DNA from: Streptomyces sp. NBC_01707
Lineage (GTDB): Bacteria; Actinomycetota; Actinomycetes; Streptomycetales; Streptomycetaceae
Direction of reading: 5' to 3'
Length of the DNA: 64,000 bases
NCBI RefSeq assembly: GCF_041438805.1
Contig: NZ_CP109191.1
Span: forward strand, 124,001 to 188,000
Shown: positions 37,354-47,682 of the stretch, one piece after another
How positions within the stretch are numbered: position 1 is the first letter of the stretch
Layout of the letters: each line of letters starts with the position of its first letter
The notes under the pieces: generated by a model
Databases searched by the model: none
Seen by the model: only the letters and a program-made list of their open reading frames with translations
What the model was told of the DNA's origin: nothing
Position numbers and translations under genes: made by a program

Positions 37354-37764
37354 TCAGACGTCGCCGAGATGATTGGAGATGTGGAGAGCCGCGGTGGCCA
37401 CGGCGAGGGCAGCGCAGAGACCTCGTACCTCGTAGAGCGTAGGACGGATCAGGTTCGGCCAGTTCACTGGAGCCGCAGGCCAGGAGGCGAGGTGAACCTC
37501 GGTGCGGGCAAGTCGGAGGTGGGTGGTGATGTTCCAGCCGGTGAGTGGGGCGGCTTCCCAGTGCAATCTGATGCGCCCCAGGGCGACTGCAGGAGCATCG
37601 GCGGGGAGCCAAGAAATTTCGAATGGACCGTCGTGAAGGGGAGAGATGCGGTGGATGAGAGCACCGGTTGCCCCGCTCGGCATAGGCCGCAAGGCGACGT
37701 CGGCAAGCGAGCAGACCGGAGCGAGACCGGGGGAAAGATGTACTCCGCTGCGTCGTGTATCCAT
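37354..37764 (-). CDS. Hypothetical protein, 136 residues
   Basis: The likely start is ATG 37764 (MDTRRSGVHLSPGLAPVCSL). The sequence has a mixed alpha/beta look, with LHDGPFEISWLPADAPAVAL, and ends in an alanine-rich helix (LCAALAVATAALHISNHLGD). No signal peptide and no family recognised. Codon bias is moderate. It could be a real small gene or a relic. Confidence 0.45.
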   Translation of the reverse strand: MDTRRSGVHLSPGLAPVCSLADVALRPMPSGATGALIHRISPLHDGPFEISWLPADAPAVALGRIRLHWEAAPLTGWNITTHLRLARTEVHLASWPAAPVNWPNLIRPTLYEVRGLCAALAVATAALHISNHLGDV

Positions 37765-38232
37765 GATCAAGCCCAGGTGAGGGTGTCGCGGACGGGCGGC
37801 GGCAGATATGCCAAACCGGGTTGAGGCGGGTGAAGTTTGCGGTGGCCGACGGCCAGGCATTCAGGCACGAGAACCTCCGAGCAATGATTGTCAGGGGCAG
37901 TGGCAGATTCGTAGCTGGGCGCATGGTGAAGGAGGAAAGATCGCGCAGTAGGACACTCGTCAGATTGGCGGATACCTGTGGCGTAGCGATACAAGCCCTG
38001 CGTCTCTCGTCACGAAGCTCGTGCAGGGCATTTGCCTTTTTGGCGTCCTGTGTTCGGCCGGTCGGACAGTTCCGACGGGGTCGGTGAGCGGAGCTCTAAA
38101 CCTGAACGCGAGCCCAGCTCGTCCGAGGTAGTGCTGCTGGACGGGCGCCGCCCGCTGACGGTCACCGAGGGGGGCCGACCCACTCAGTGCGGAAAGGGAG
38201 GATCGGGCGACCCCTCGGGCCGTATTCTGGAT
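37765..38232. other. Intergenic region downstream of katA
   Basis: No gene supported between the hypothetical gene and the end of katA. Confidence 0.4.
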
Positions 38233-39711
38233 TTAGCCGCGACGGGCTTGGACCGCGACCTCGAGCCGCTTGCCGAAGTCGCCGTCCGCCTGGCGGAAGT
38301 TGTTGATCGCGCGCTCGGCGATGTCGTCGCGCGAGACCTTGGCGATGAACCCGGCGAGGTTGTCGATCAGCCGCACCTTCTCGTCCTCGGAGAGGAGCCG
38401 GTACAGGTTCCCGGCCTGCACGAAGTCGTTGTCCTCGGCGTGGCGCGGCGCCTCGTGCGTACCGGTCTCACCGGTGACGGAGGTGGGCTCCCACAGCGGA
38501 CGGTCGGTCTGGACCGGTCCGCCGAAGCTGTTGGGCTCGTAGTTCTTCGCACCCTTGTGGCGGCCGTCGTACAGGTGGCCGTCCCGGCTGTTCGTCCGCG
38601 CCTCGGTGGCGTGCGGACGGTTCACGGGCAGGTGGTCGGCGTTGATCCCGACGCGGTAGCGGTGGGCGTCGCCGTAGGCGAAGAGGCGGCCCTGGAGCAT
38701 CTTGTCCGGGGACGGGCCGATGCCCGGCACGAAGTGCGCGGGGCTGAAGATCGACTGCTCGGTCTCCGCGAAGATGTTCTCGGGGTTGCGGTTGAGCTCC
38801 AGCTTCCCGATCTCGATCGGCGGGTAGTCCTCGTGCGGCCAGACCTTGGTGAGGTCGAACGGGTTGAAGCGGTACGTGGCCGCCTCGGACGCGGGCATGA
38901 TCTGGACCTGCACCGTCCATGACGGGAAGTCGCCGCGCTCGATCGCCTCGCGCAGATCGCGCTGGTGGCTGTCCGGGTCCTCGCCGGCGAGCTTGTTGGC
39001 CTCGGCCTGCGTGAGGTTCTTGATGCCCTGGTCGGTCTTGAAGTGGTACTTGACCCAGAAGACCTCGCCGGCCTCGTTGTTCCACTGGTACGTGTGCGAG
39101 CCGTACCCGTTCATGTGGCGCAGCGTGGCCGGGATGCCGCGGTCACCGAAGAGCCAGGTCACCTGGTGGGTGGACTCGGGCGACAGCCCCCAGAAGTCCC
39201 AGACGTTGTCCGCCTCCTGCGAGCCGGTGTACGGATCGCGCTTCTGGGTGTGGATGAAGTCCGGGAACTTGATGGCGTCCTTGATGAAGAACACCGGGGT
39301 GTTGTTACCGACGAGGTCGTAGTTGCCCTCTTCGGTGTAGAACCTGAGCGCGAAGCCACGCGGGTCGCGCACCGCGTCGGCGGAGCCGAGGCTGCCCGCG
39401 ACGGTGGAGAAGCGCAGGAACGTCTCGGTCTGCTTGCCGACCTCGGAGAGGAACTTCGCACGCGTCCACCGCGAGACGTCGCGGGTCAGCGTGAAGGTGC
39501 CGTACGCACCGGCGCCACGGGCGTGCACGATGCGCTCCGGAATGCGCTCACGGTTGAAGTGCGCGAGCTTCTCCAGCAGCGACTGGTCCTGCACCAGGAC
39601 CGGACCACCGACGCCTGCGGTCTGACTGTTCTGGTTGTCGGCGACCGGCGCGCCGGCCTCCGTGGTGAGCGGTCCCTGCGTCACGTGCGCCTCCAACGCT
39701 TTTTCTCGCAT
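38233..39711 (-). CDS. katA: Monofunctional haem catalase
   Basis: A 492-residue clade-3-like catalase that disproportionates hydrogen peroxide. The distal-His block is [15 protein letters not shown], the distal Asn is in [12 protein letters not shown], and the proximal haem Tyr is in [19 protein letters not shown]-binding-region residues and the C-terminal helix are present, so the enzyme appears complete. The ATG at 39711 has AAGGAAG upstream. In Streptomyces, katA is controlled by the Fur-like repressor CatR; the 590-base upstream region is long enough for that, but I did not find a clear catR gene. Confidence 0.95.
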   Translation of the reverse strand: MREKALEAHVTQGPLTTEAGAPVADNQNSQTAGVGGPVLVQDQSLLEKLAHFNRERIPERIVHARGAGAYGTFTLTRDVSRWTRAKFLSEVGKQTETFLRFSTVAGSLGSADAVRDPRGFALRFYTEEGNYDLVGNNTPVFFIKDAIKFPDFIHTQKRDPYTGSQEADNVWDFWGLSPESTHQVTWLFGDRGIPATLRHMNGYGSHTYQWNNEAGEVFWVKYHFKTDQGIKNLTQAEANKLAGEDPDSHQRDLREAIERGDFPSWTVQVQIMPASEAATYRFNPFDLTKVWPHEDYPPIEIGKLELNRNPENIFAETEQSIFSPAHFVPGIGPSPDKMLQGRLFAYGDAHRYRVGINADHLPVNRPHATEARTNSRDGHLYDGRHKGAKNYEPNSFGGPVQTDRPLWEPTSVTGETGTHEAPRHAEDNDFVQAGNLYRLLSEDEKVRLIDNLAGFIAKVSRDDIAERAINNFRQADGDFGKRLEVAVQARRG

Positions 39712-40303
39712 TTTTCTTCCTTCATCGAATTGTTCTGGACTCTGGTAAATCTTGCAAAGGACTTCCGCGAAATGCTGTGAGAGCAGTGCTGAATGACCCG
39801 TACTGATTGGAACTACTAGCCAGTCTAAATGAGTGTCAATTTTGCAAGATAGCTACCTTGTGGCAATGGAGTGAACCTTCAACTGCGAAGAGTCCCCATA
39901 TGGGAGATCTAAGACCCTGCGAGAAAACCTGAATAGGAGATGAGCGCCGTGGGCACTCCTGCGGCACGCATCTTCACTCTGACTGACGTTTGAGCGTGCT
40001 AACTTGCGCGATCGGCCCTCAGGTGTGACGGCATTCCTCGCAACACATCTACGGAGTGCTTTCGACCTGCACCCCGTGGTTCTCCGTTGCGGCCGGATAT
40101 CAAATTTCGGGAAGGATCTGCGACCACTCCTGAGATACCCGGCTCGCACTCGCGATTCTGTAGGCGACAATCTAAATTTCGAAGTACGGAGCGGATGATG
40201 TTGAACTTGAATGGATGAGATCCACCTGTAGTCCTATTGAAGATAAAGCAGACCGACGTCACGGCTCCGCTCGGAACCGTGGCCCGTCCCAAGGAGCACA
40301 ATT
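39712..40303. other. Shared upstream region of katA and the YceI gene
   Basis: About 590 AT-richer bases between divergent genes; promoters for both should lie here. No gene seen. Confidence 0.45.
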
Positions 40304-40912
40304 ATGGGCATCTTCGGCCGCAAGTCCGCCGCCGAGTCGCCGGCGGCCGCCGCGACCCACGTCACCCCTGAGTTGGCCGCGCTGACCGGCGACTACACGA
40401 TCGACCCGTCGCACTCGACGATCGGCTTCGTCGCGCGCCACGCGATGGTCACGAACGTGAAGGGTTCGTTCCTTGACTTCACGGGTTCGCTGCACCTGGA
40501 TGGCAGCGACCCGTCCAAGTCCACGGCGAGCCTCGACATCAAGATGGACAGCATCGACACCGGGTCCGCTGACCGCGACGGCCACCTGAAGACCTCCGAC
40601 TTCTTCAAGACGGACGAGTTCCCGACGATGACCTTCCGCTCCACCAAGGCGGAGGCCCTGGGCGGCGACGACTACCGGATTACGGGCGACCTGGAGATCC
40701 TCGGCGCCACCAAGGAGATCTGCATCGACCTGGACTTCTACGGTGCCGCGAAGGACCCGTTCGGCAACGAGCGCGTGGGCTTCGAGGGCAAGTCTGAGCT
40801 CCTGCGCTCCGAGTGGGGCCTCACCTGGAACGCGGCGCTGGAGACTGGCGGCGTCCTCGTCTCCGACAAGATAAAGCTGAACTTCGACATCTCCGCCATC
40901 AAGAACGCCTGA
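40304..40912 (+). CDS. YceI family protein
   Basis: A 202-residue lipocalin-like protein with DYTIDPSHSTIGFVARHAMV, VKGSFLDFTGSLHLDG and TGDLEILGATKEICIDLDFY, the conserved YceI blocks. YceI proteins bind isoprenoid-type lipids such as polyprenols. There is no signal peptide; the N-terminal 28 residues are a short cytoplasmic extension, as in other Streptomyces members. ATG 40304 has AAGGAG 6-9 bases upstream. It is divergent from katA, and the pair may share stress control. Confidence 0.93.
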   Translation: MGIFGRKSAAESPAAAATHVTPELAALTGDYTIDPSHSTIGFVARHAMVTNVKGSFLDFTGSLHLDGSDPSKSTASLDIKMDSIDTGSADRDGHLKTSDFFKTDEFPTMTFRSTKAEALGGDDYRITGDLEILGATKEICIDLDFYGAAKDPFGNERVGFEGKSELLRSEWGLTWNAALETGGVLVSDKIKLNFDISAIKNA

Positions 40913-40987
40913 TCCCACTGCCCGTGCTCAACAGGCTCACCAACTTCGTCGTCATGCCTAGTGTTGTGTGCACGCATGGTTCCGGGC

Positions 40988-41617
40988 ATGGAGTTGCTGC
41001 GTATGTCCAAGGCTGCGAAGCGTCTCGGGATACACCCGATGACGTTTCGTCAGTGGGCGTTTGGAACGCAAGATCCCCTTTCACGTGGGTCGGTCGTGAG
41101 CGCCGGTTATTCTTGGTTGATGTCGAGAACGTGAAGCGCAGCAGTGACTCTTCAATTTCGCGCCCGCGTCTGGAGTTGCTGTACATGAGCGTGTCCGGCT
41201 CGTCCGGGCGGGAGTCCTCGTTGGAGGTGCAGGAGGTCGAGCTGCGGGCCGCCTCGACGGGCAAGATCGTCAAGGTCGTCCGGGATCGTGGCTCGGGCCT
41301 GAAGGAGAACCGGCCCGGTTTGAACCGGGTGTTGACGATGGTGGCCGACGGATCAGTCACTGTCGTGCGCGTCACGCACGAGGGCCCTGGCTGGCCCGGT
41401 TCGGTGTGAGCTGGCTTAGGCGGCTGTTCGCCGTGTACGGGCTCACCGTGGAAGTGTTGCACCCGAAGAAGCTCGGCGGCCGGGATGAGCTGCTGGAGGA
41501 TTTTGTCTCTCTGGTGACGACATTCGCCGGGCGCTTGTATGGGATGCATAGTGCGGAGAACCGCAAGCGGTTGCTGGCCGAGTCCTGCTCTGGCGGAACG
41601 GGTGGGCTGGTGTGCTG
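40988..41617 (+). pseudogene. IS607-type serine recombinase TnpA, frameshifted
   Basis: MELLRMSKAAKRLGIHPMTF opens with the MerR-like HTH of IS607 TnpA. After a frameshift near 41085 the resolvase domain follows (SSGRESSLEVQEVELRAAST, VVRDRGSGLKENRPGL, VVRVTHE), and after another near 41405 the tail LEDFVSLVTTFAGRLYGMHS. The catalytic Ser region near the frameshift is damaged. The companion TnpB relic follows directly. Confidence 0.75.
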
Positions 41618-42680
41618 ACCTCGTGGCCGGTATGACCTGCGCGCTGCCGGTCGCACATTGGAATTCCACCGACGTGGATGAACTGGCTGACGGACAAGAA
41701 CCGGGCGGCCGGGAGCTGCCGTCGAACGCGTGGATGGCACTGCGCCGCCTGGACTAGACGGTCTTCTGCGAGGTGAAGGTCAACGATCGGATCGTGCGCA
41801 TGGCCCAGGAGTAGGTGGTCGTGCACTGCGGTCGGTGAAGTGGCGAGCCGATCTGGTGGCCGGTGTGCTGGCCGTGGGGCCCGGAAGTCCCGAAGAAGCG
41901 CACCGGCGAGGAATGGGACGCCGTGCGTGCCGCGATGCCCGGCGGCGAGCACCCTCCGTCCAACATCATTCGTACCCGCACTCGGCAGATCACCTCCTTC
42001 GAGCGCAACTCGGCCGTGCCTGGTCGACGTGTTCGAGCTGGAGCCCACATCGCGTGTGGCCCGCATGCTGCTCCTCCCCGCCTGCGACGGGCAGCAGGCC
42101 ACATCGAACGGTCCGTGACCGAGCCGACGAGGGCCCTGCTGCGGCTGCAACTCCCCACTCGGCCAATCCCGCAAACATATCGTGACTGGAGCTGGGTCGA
42201 GTGCTCGATCACGCTGCCGCCCACGGTTCTGACGAACGCGGTGATCCACCCTTCCACCCTGCGCATCGCGGGCGGGAAGGTACGCGCCGATCTCGCCTGC
42301 ACCCACGCCGTGCCCAAGATCCATCGCACCGGCCACACGGTCGCGCTCGGCGTGGGCTGGGGCCTGAACACCCTTCTCAGCGCGGGTGCGGTCCGGCTGC
42401 ACGACGAGGGACAGACAGATCACCGATCTCGGGGCGGGCACGCAGTTCCGGGCCGCTGGTGTGCTGCCCAAGCACTACCGGCTGCGCCGAATCTCGGAGC
42501 GTCTGCACGCCAAGGCCGACCACTACGACCGGCTCGCCGACCCTCCATGGACAGCAGGGTGGCGACCTTAGCGGAGGAGATCCGGCGCGTCTGGGCGCGC
42601 CGCTCGAACCTCAATCGCTTGACGCGATATAGCAGCCTCTGGGACGTGAAGTGCCGAGGGCGTTGGTCGGGCCCCCGTGC
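41617..42680 (+). pseudogene. TnpB-like nuclease relic of the IS607 element
   Basis: Pieces of one protein are spread over several frames: ALAERVGWCADLVAGMTCAL, DWSWVECSITLPPTVLTNAV, TGHTVALGVGWGLNTLLSAG and LAEEIRRVWARRSNLN. The block VALGVGWGLNTLL corresponds to the RuvC-I motif (normally GVDWGVNTLL) of Streptomyces TnpB-related proteins; its catalytic Asp is Gly here. Stops at 41756-41758 and several frameshifts confirm decay. The RuvC-II, zinc-finger and RuvC-III parts are gone, and no guide-RNA region can be assigned. Confidence 0.6.
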
Positions 42681-42745
42681 ACGGTGAAATCTTCGGACGC
42701 ACGCTCGGTGAGCTCCTTCAAGGTCAACCAGTTTGACTCTGAGCG

Positions 42746-43156
42746 TCACTCATGAAGCGCGGCGGAGAGGTCGATCTCGACGAGCTGCCCGGGATAGCCG
42801 AGCTGTGCGACACCCAAGAGGGTGCTTGCTGCGCCGAAGGCGGGTGCGAGGGAGGAGTTCCGCAGCCGTGTCGAGACCTCGCGGAGAATGCCGGGCTCTG
42901 TGGTGACGACGTAGATCACCGCCCGTACAACCTGCTCGGGGCGCGCGTTGACGGCGGCAAGTGCGGTCAGTGCGTTGGCAGCCACTTGGTCGGTCTGGGC
43001 CAGTATGTCGCCCGGGCCGACCAGGTTACCTGCCAGATCTAGTGGGCACTGTCCGGCGAGGTGTGCGGTGCGGCCGGCTTCCACAATCGTGATGTGGTGG
43101 TAGCCGGGGGTGGCATGCAGAGTGGCGGGGTTGATCCGCGTGATGTGGTCAGACAT
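42746..43156 (-). CDS. ridA: RidA family protein
   Basis: A protein of about 136 residues (MSDHITRINPATLHATPGYH from the ATG at 43156; Met codons at 43165 and 43183 are also in frame). VEAGRTAHLAGQCPLDLAGN, VNARPEQVVRAVIYVVT and GQLVEIDLSAALHE are the RidA/YjgF blocks. Canonical RidA deaminates reactive enamine/imine intermediates and has a conserved C-terminal Arg before VEI; here the position is GQLVEID, so this is a RidA-like paralogue rather than a proven deaminase. Monocistronic. Confidence 0.85.
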   Translation of the reverse strand: MSDHITRINPATLHATPGYHHITIVEAGRTAHLAGQCPLDLAGNLVGPGDILAQTDQVAANALTALAAVNARPEQVVRAVIYVVTTEPGILREVSTRLRNSSLAPAFGAASTLLGVAQLGYPGQLVEIDLSAALHE

Positions 43157-43484
43157 GCGAGTCATGATATTGGGCAGTTTCAACGCGAAGTCGGCTGCCC
43201 AGGCACGAGGAGGTCTCGGAGTGCTGGACTAGGGGGTCATAGTCCCGGACATGGCGGGCATTCATGATCCAGGCCAGGCCTCCCGCAAACCGAGGAACAC
43301 CACCCGCTACGTTGTCACCCTTTGACGCTGGGTCATGCAATCGGCCTCCTCCCTCGGGAGGAAGATGCGTGCCTCGTGTGTGCCTCGAGTCACTCATCTC
43401 CTATTCCCATGCTTTCGTACGTCCTTAGATGGCTGGGTCGGTGTTGCTGCCGGCCAGGGTTAACCACGCGAGAGGAATGAGCTC

Positions 43485-44303
43485 ATGCCTACCATCACTA
43501 CTCCAGACGGTGTAGAGATCTACTACAAGGACTGGGGTACTGGTCAGCCGATCGTCTTCAGTCACGGTTGGCCCCTGTCGGCTGACGACTGGGACGCGCA
43601 GATGATGTTCTTCCTGCAGCACGGCTACCGGGTGATCGCTCACGACCGGCGCGGGCATGGCCGGTCGGAGCAGGTCAGCACGGGTAATGACATGGAGCAC
43701 TGGGTCGAGGACCTTGCGGCGCTGACCGCGCACCTGGGTCTTAAGGACGCAGTCCACATCGGACACTCCACGGGCGGCGGCGAGGTTGCCCGTTACGTGG
43801 CCCGTTACCAGGACAGGGTTGCCAAGGCCGTGCTGGTTGCCTCCCTGACGCCGAACATGTATCAGTCTGCGGACAACCCTGCGGGCCAGCCTCCGGAGTG
43901 GTTCGAGGCGATCAAGGACGGAACCCTGAACAATCGGACGGACTTTTTCCGTGAGGTGCCGGAAGGGCCGTTCTACGGATTTAACCTTCCGGGAGCCGAG
44001 CGGTCCGAAGGGGTCATCGCGAACTGGTGGCGGCAGGCCATGGCTGGCAGCATCCAGGCCCACTACGAGACCCCCAACTCGTGGCTGGAGGACTACACCG
44101 AGGACCTCCGGAAGATCACGGTCCCGGTTCTGGTGATGCATGGCGAGGCCGACCAGGTCGTCCCCTTCGCCAGCTCCGTCCCGCGGGCGGTCGACCTGCT
44201 CAAGAACGGCACGCAGAAGTCGTACCCGGGCTACCCGCACGGCATGCTGACCACCCACGCGGACGTCCTTAACCCCGACCTCCTCGCCTTCATCCAGTCC
44301 TGA
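43485..44303 (+). CDS. Alpha/beta hydrolase, non-haem chloroperoxidase type
   Basis: A 272-residue hydrolase closely following the cofactor-free haloperoxidase/perhydrolase family of Streptomyces: PDGVEIYYKDWGTGQPIVFS, HGWPLSADDWD, DRRGHGRSEQ, nucleophile elbow IGHSTGGGEVARY (Ser), acid in MHGEADQVVP and His in YPHGMLTTH. The true physiological activity is usually esterase or perhydrolase. ATG 43485 follows GAGAGGAATGAG. Monocistronic, with IS relics a little upstream. Confidence 0.93.
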   Translation: MPTITTPDGVEIYYKDWGTGQPIVFSHGWPLSADDWDAQMMFFLQHGYRVIAHDRRGHGRSEQVSTGNDMEHWVEDLAALTAHLGLKDAVHIGHSTGGGEVARYVARYQDRVAKAVLVASLTPNMYQSADNPAGQPPEWFEAIKDGTLNNRTDFFREVPEGPFYGFNLPGAERSEGVIANWWRQAMAGSIQAHYETPNSWLEDYTEDLRKITVPVLVMHGEADQVVPFASSVPRAVDLLKNGTQKSYPGYPHGMLTTHADVLNPDLLAFIQS

Positions 44304-45145
44304 CTGTCAGTCTGGACCCGGCTGTACCAGGTGACTCTGGATAACATCGTTACCCAGAGTCAGCTGTTGGCCCCGCCGCGCGATTGGCTCGCTGCGTATC
44401 GGTACTGCCTCGCTCCCCGCTTAGTCGCATCGATCCCCCTCATCTGTGATCTGCGAAGGCCCTGTCATACGCCGTCATATGACACTTGGGGCTTGCGGCT
44501 CTATCTCCGAGATCGAGGTATCAGACCTTGCCTAACCGAGCTTGGAGCGAAGAACTCACCAGTTCTGAAGTTCTGAAGCCAACGTTGGGCGACGGAGGCA
44601 AGCCCATCCTGGCCCGCAGACAGCCCGGGCTTCGCCGAATCGGGTTGGTCCCGAACGCGGTCGGGACCAACTCACCGGAGATCCGGGAGTCTATCTCGGT
44701 CTGCCGAGAGTGGGTTTATCGACGACTCACGACAGTAGTTGTTCAGGACTGCGGGAGGCACCTGCTGCGTTGGAATGTCGATGTCGATGAGAACGGGAGG
44801 CAGTGCGCCGCCACGGCCCGCGTGACGGCGTCGATGCTGCGCCGCCGATCGCCTTGCCCCGTGGCCAGCGCTTTTGTCCTCGGCCACCCGGGCTCCGATG
44901 GCGGTTCAGACGGCGGGGCGCTTCCCCGGCGGTGGGCGGTGCCGCCCATCGTCATGAATAACAGCTCCGCGCCGGCCGCCGAAGTGCCTCCCGAACTGTT
45001 GTAGAAACGCTCCTACTCGACGTGTACAGAGCCACGAGAGGGATCGGTGTCATCATTTCGCACCGCCCGCCCTGACGTCGGAGGCTCTCCCGCTCCCAAC
45101 AAGGCGGCTCTCACGCCTTCTTCTATCCCCAAAGGGTTGAGCTTC
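44304..45145. other. Intergenic stretch without a recognisable gene
   Basis: About 840 bases. An open frame at 44486-45004 has no motif and poor codon bias. The right end leads into the msrB relic. Confidence 0.4.
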
Positions 45146-45364
45146 ATGTCGTACGACGTCGAAAAGCCGGACGAAGAGCGGCGCGTGGAGCTGACCCCGG
45201 CCGAATACTCGGTGCTACGCATGGCCGGCACGGAGCCGACTTCATCGGTGAGTACACCGACACCAGAACGAAGTGCGTCTCTCCTGTCGGGCCTGCGGCG
45301 CCGAGCTGTTCACCTCGACAGAGAAGTTCGAGTCACGCTGCGGCTGACGCCCGATGAGGGCTAA
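45146..45364 (+). pseudogene. msrB: msrB relic (methionine-R-sulfoxide reductase)
   Basis: MSYDVEKPDEERRVELTPAE and YSVLRMAGTEPT are the N-terminus of actinobacterial MsrB. A one-base loss then shifts the frame, and FIGEYTDTRTK is readable in another frame; a second shift gives SCRACGAELFTSTEKFES, with the first zinc Cys pair. The sequence then jumps from about RCG straight to the C-terminal LRLTPDEG, so the catalytic Cys and the second zinc pair are deleted. Inactive. The intact partner gene msrA follows 85 bases downstream. Confidence 0.8.
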
Positions 45365-45449
45365 GCTCTTGGACCCGCGCGAGACAGTCCGACAGGGTGC
45401 CTAAAAATGTTCAAACGCAGTTACTGGCTGACAGTGAAAGGCTAGCGCT

Positions 45450-45962
45450 ATGAGCGGGCGGGAGAAGAAGGCACTGCTGGCGGGCGGCTGCTTCTGGGGC
45501 ATGCAGGAGTTGATCCGGACGTTCCCGGGTGTCCTGGACACGCGGGTGGGATACAGCGGAGGCGATGTCCCGAACGCGACGTACCGGAACCACGGTACGC
45601 ACGCCGAGGCGATCGAGATCACGTTCGATCCCACGAAGACCGACTACCGGACGATCCTGGAGTACTTCTTCCAGATCCACGACCCGTCGACGAGGAACCG
45701 GCAGGGCAACGACATCGGTCTCAGCTACCGGTCCGCGATCTACTATTTCGACGATGAGCAGAAGCGCGTCGCCGAGGACACCATCGCCGACCTCGATGCC
45801 TCCGGTCTGTGGCCCGGGAAGGTCGTGACTGAGGTCGTGTCGGCTGGCCCGTTTTGGGAGGCGGAGCTCGAGCACCAGGACTACCTCCAGCGCTATCCCG
45901 ACGGGTACACCTGCCACTTCGTCCGCCCGAACTGGCGGCTTCCGAAGCGCGCGCAGGCCTGA
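45450..45962 (+). CDS. msrA: Peptide methionine-S-sulfoxide reductase MsrA
   Basis: A 170-residue cytoplasmic enzyme that reduces methionine-S-sulfoxide in proteins. The active-site motif is [10 protein letters not shown] (Cys14), followed by [28 protein letters not shown] and FFQIHDPST. It belongs to the form lacking extra C-terminal recycling cysteines, which may use mycoredoxin or thioredoxin. ATG 45450 follows a weak AGGC site. It was probably in an msrB-msrA operon whose first gene is now broken. Confidence 0.95.
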   Translation: MSGREKKALLAGGCFWGMQELIRTFPGVLDTRVGYSGGDVPNATYRNHGTHAEAIEITFDPTKTDYRTILEYFFQIHDPSTRNRQGNDIGLSYRSAIYYFDDEQKRVAEDTIADLDASGLWPGKVVTEVVSAGPFWEAELEHQDYLQRYPDGYTCHFVRPNWRLPKRAQA

Positions 45963-46356
45963 CGACGGAGCCACGCAGCCACTGTGCCGTGGCCATCAGC
46001 GGTTCCCGGCAAGCGGATTTGAGCCTTCGCAAAGGGCGAGATGCTCCAGCCGATCCTGTCGGATGAGCTGACCGGCACTGCGCAGCTTCCGACTGGCCGC
46101 TCGCCTCGATAGCCATCCATGGACCACAACTATCGTGCTCTCTCGCGCTCAAAATTTAGAGCGTAGGCAAGGTAATGGGCACCGAGGACACGCGCATTCG
46201 CTCCGCATCAGTGACACGCGGCGGATGATCGCTCACGGCCTGAGCTCAATGGTCACCAGCAGGAACTCAGCTCTCGTCAAAGCCCACCCTGCTCCACGAC
46301 GCTACTTCATCATCCACAGTGAAATCGACAAAGCACGACAGGAAGGGGGTGACACT

Positions 46357-46956
46357 GTGGGGACCTTCTCACCCGGTTTCCGGGGACGGCCGAGATCCTC
46401 CGACGGGCGGCTGCCGCCCGGACAGTACGAGGCCTACGACTTCCCAGTGCTGTCTGCCGGACCCACGCCCCGGGTCAGCCGCGACACCTGGCAGTTCACG
46501 GTGACCACCGAGACCGGCGCCGAGCACACCTGGACCTGGACGGACCTGATGAGGTTGCCCTCGGAGCGGCCGACCGTGGATCTGCACTGCGTCACCAAGT
46601 GGTCCAAGTTCGACACTCTCTGGCAGGGCGTCGCGCTCGACCTCCTGCTCGCGGACGTCGAGACGGCCGCAGAGTTCGCCCTGGTCCACTCCTACGGCGG
46701 CTACACCACCAACCTACCCCTGGAAGACCTACTCGACGGGAAGGCCTGGATCGCCTACGGCTACGACGGCGACGACCTGCACCCGGAGCACGGCGGCCCG
46801 GCCCGCCTGCTGGTCCCTCACCTGTACCTGTGGAAGTCCGCCAAATGGGTGCGCGGCATCCAGCTGCTGCTCGACGACGAACCGGGCTTCTGGGAGAGCG
46901 CCGGCTACCACGACTACGGAGACCCATGGCGCGAACAGCGGTACCAGGGCGACTAG
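46357..46956 (+). CDS. Sulfite-oxidase-like molybdopterin oxidoreductase
   Basis: A 199-residue Mo-enzyme of the YedY/MsrP-like fold. WTWTDLMRLPSERPTVDLHC followed by VTKWSKFDTLWQGVAL contains the molybdenum-ligand Cys; HGGPARLLVPHLYLWKSAKW and WVRGIQL are the cofactor-binding C-terminal blocks. There is no signal peptide, so it should be cytoplasmic. I choose the GTG at 46357, with GGAAGGGGG just upstream; the frame is open from 46135. It overlaps the next gene by 31 bases, and the pair form an oxidoreductase plus reductase unit. Confidence 0.88.
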   Translation: MGTFSPGFRGRPRSSDGRLPPGQYEAYDFPVLSAGPTPRVSRDTWQFTVTTETGAEHTWTWTDLMRLPSERPTVDLHCVTKWSKFDTLWQGVALDLLLADVETAAEFALVHSYGGYTTNLPLEDLLDGKAWIAYGYDGDDLHPEHGGPARLLVPHLYLWKSAKWVRGIQLLLDDEPGFWESAGYHDYGDPWREQRYQGD

Positions 46957-47681
46957 GCGACCGGCTGCCCTGGCGGGCGGCCACGCTGACGGAGCGGCGG
47001 TCGGAGACACGAGGGGCGAGCACCCTGGTCCTGGAGGTCCCCGGCTGGCCGGGACACCTGGCCGGCCAGCACGTGGACGTGCGGCTGACGGCCGCCGACG
47101 GCTACAGCACCCAGCGCAGCTACTCGATCGCGTCCGCACCGGGCGCCGAGCAGGTCGAGCTGACGGTGCAGCGCGTCACGGACGGGGAGGTGTCGCCGTA
47201 CCTCGTCGACGTGTTCTGTGCCGGTGATGCGGTGGAGCTGCGCGGGCCGGTTGGCGGCTGGTTTGTGTGGCGCCCGGAGCAGACCGAGCCCGTTCTCCTG
47301 GTCGCCGGCGGCTCCGGACTGGTCCCGCTGATGGCGATGGTCCGCGCGCGTCGTGCCGTCGGTGGCCGGTCGCCGTTCCGGCTCATCTACTCGGTGCGCA
47401 CCCCGGAGGACCGGCTCTACCAGGACGAACTGCGGCACACCGACCCGGGGTTGGACGTGGAGTACGTCTACACGCGCACCGCCCCCGAGGGATCGCGGCG
47501 CCCGCCCGGCCGGCTGCGCGCCGAGGACCTCGTGGCGTCCGGGTGGCCGCCCGACCTCGAGCCGACCGTCTACGTTTGTGGTCCCACCGGCTTCGTCGAG
47601 TGTGTGGCCGACCAGCTGGTCGGGCTCGGTCACGCCCCTGGACTCGTCCGCACCGAACGCTTCGGTCCCAGCGGAGGCTGA
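46926..47681 (+). CDS. Ferredoxin-reductase-type FAD oxidoreductase
   Basis: A 251-residue protein. RSYSIASAPG is the FAD-binding RxYS motif, LLVAGGSGLVPLMAM the NAD(P)H-binding loop and TVYVCGPTGFVE the C-terminal nucleotide motif. No 2Fe-2S Cys cluster is present. It probably passes electrons from NAD(P)H to the molybdopterin protein encoded just upstream; the start ATG 46926 lies inside that gene. This gene order is common in actinobacteria, followed by a DUF6510 gene as here. Confidence 0.9.
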   Translation: MARTAVPGRLGDRLPWRAATLTERRSETRGASTLVLEVPGWPGHLAGQHVDVRLTAADGYSTQRSYSIASAPGAEQVELTVQRVTDGEVSPYLVDVFCAGDAVELRGPVGGWFVWRPEQTEPVLLVAGGSGLVPLMAMVRARRAVGGRSPFRLIYSVRTPEDRLYQDELRHTDPGLDVEYVYTRTAPEGSRRPPGRLRAEDLVASGWPPDLEPTVYVCGPTGFVECVADQLVGLGHAPGLVRTERFGPSGG

Positions 47682-47682
47682 C

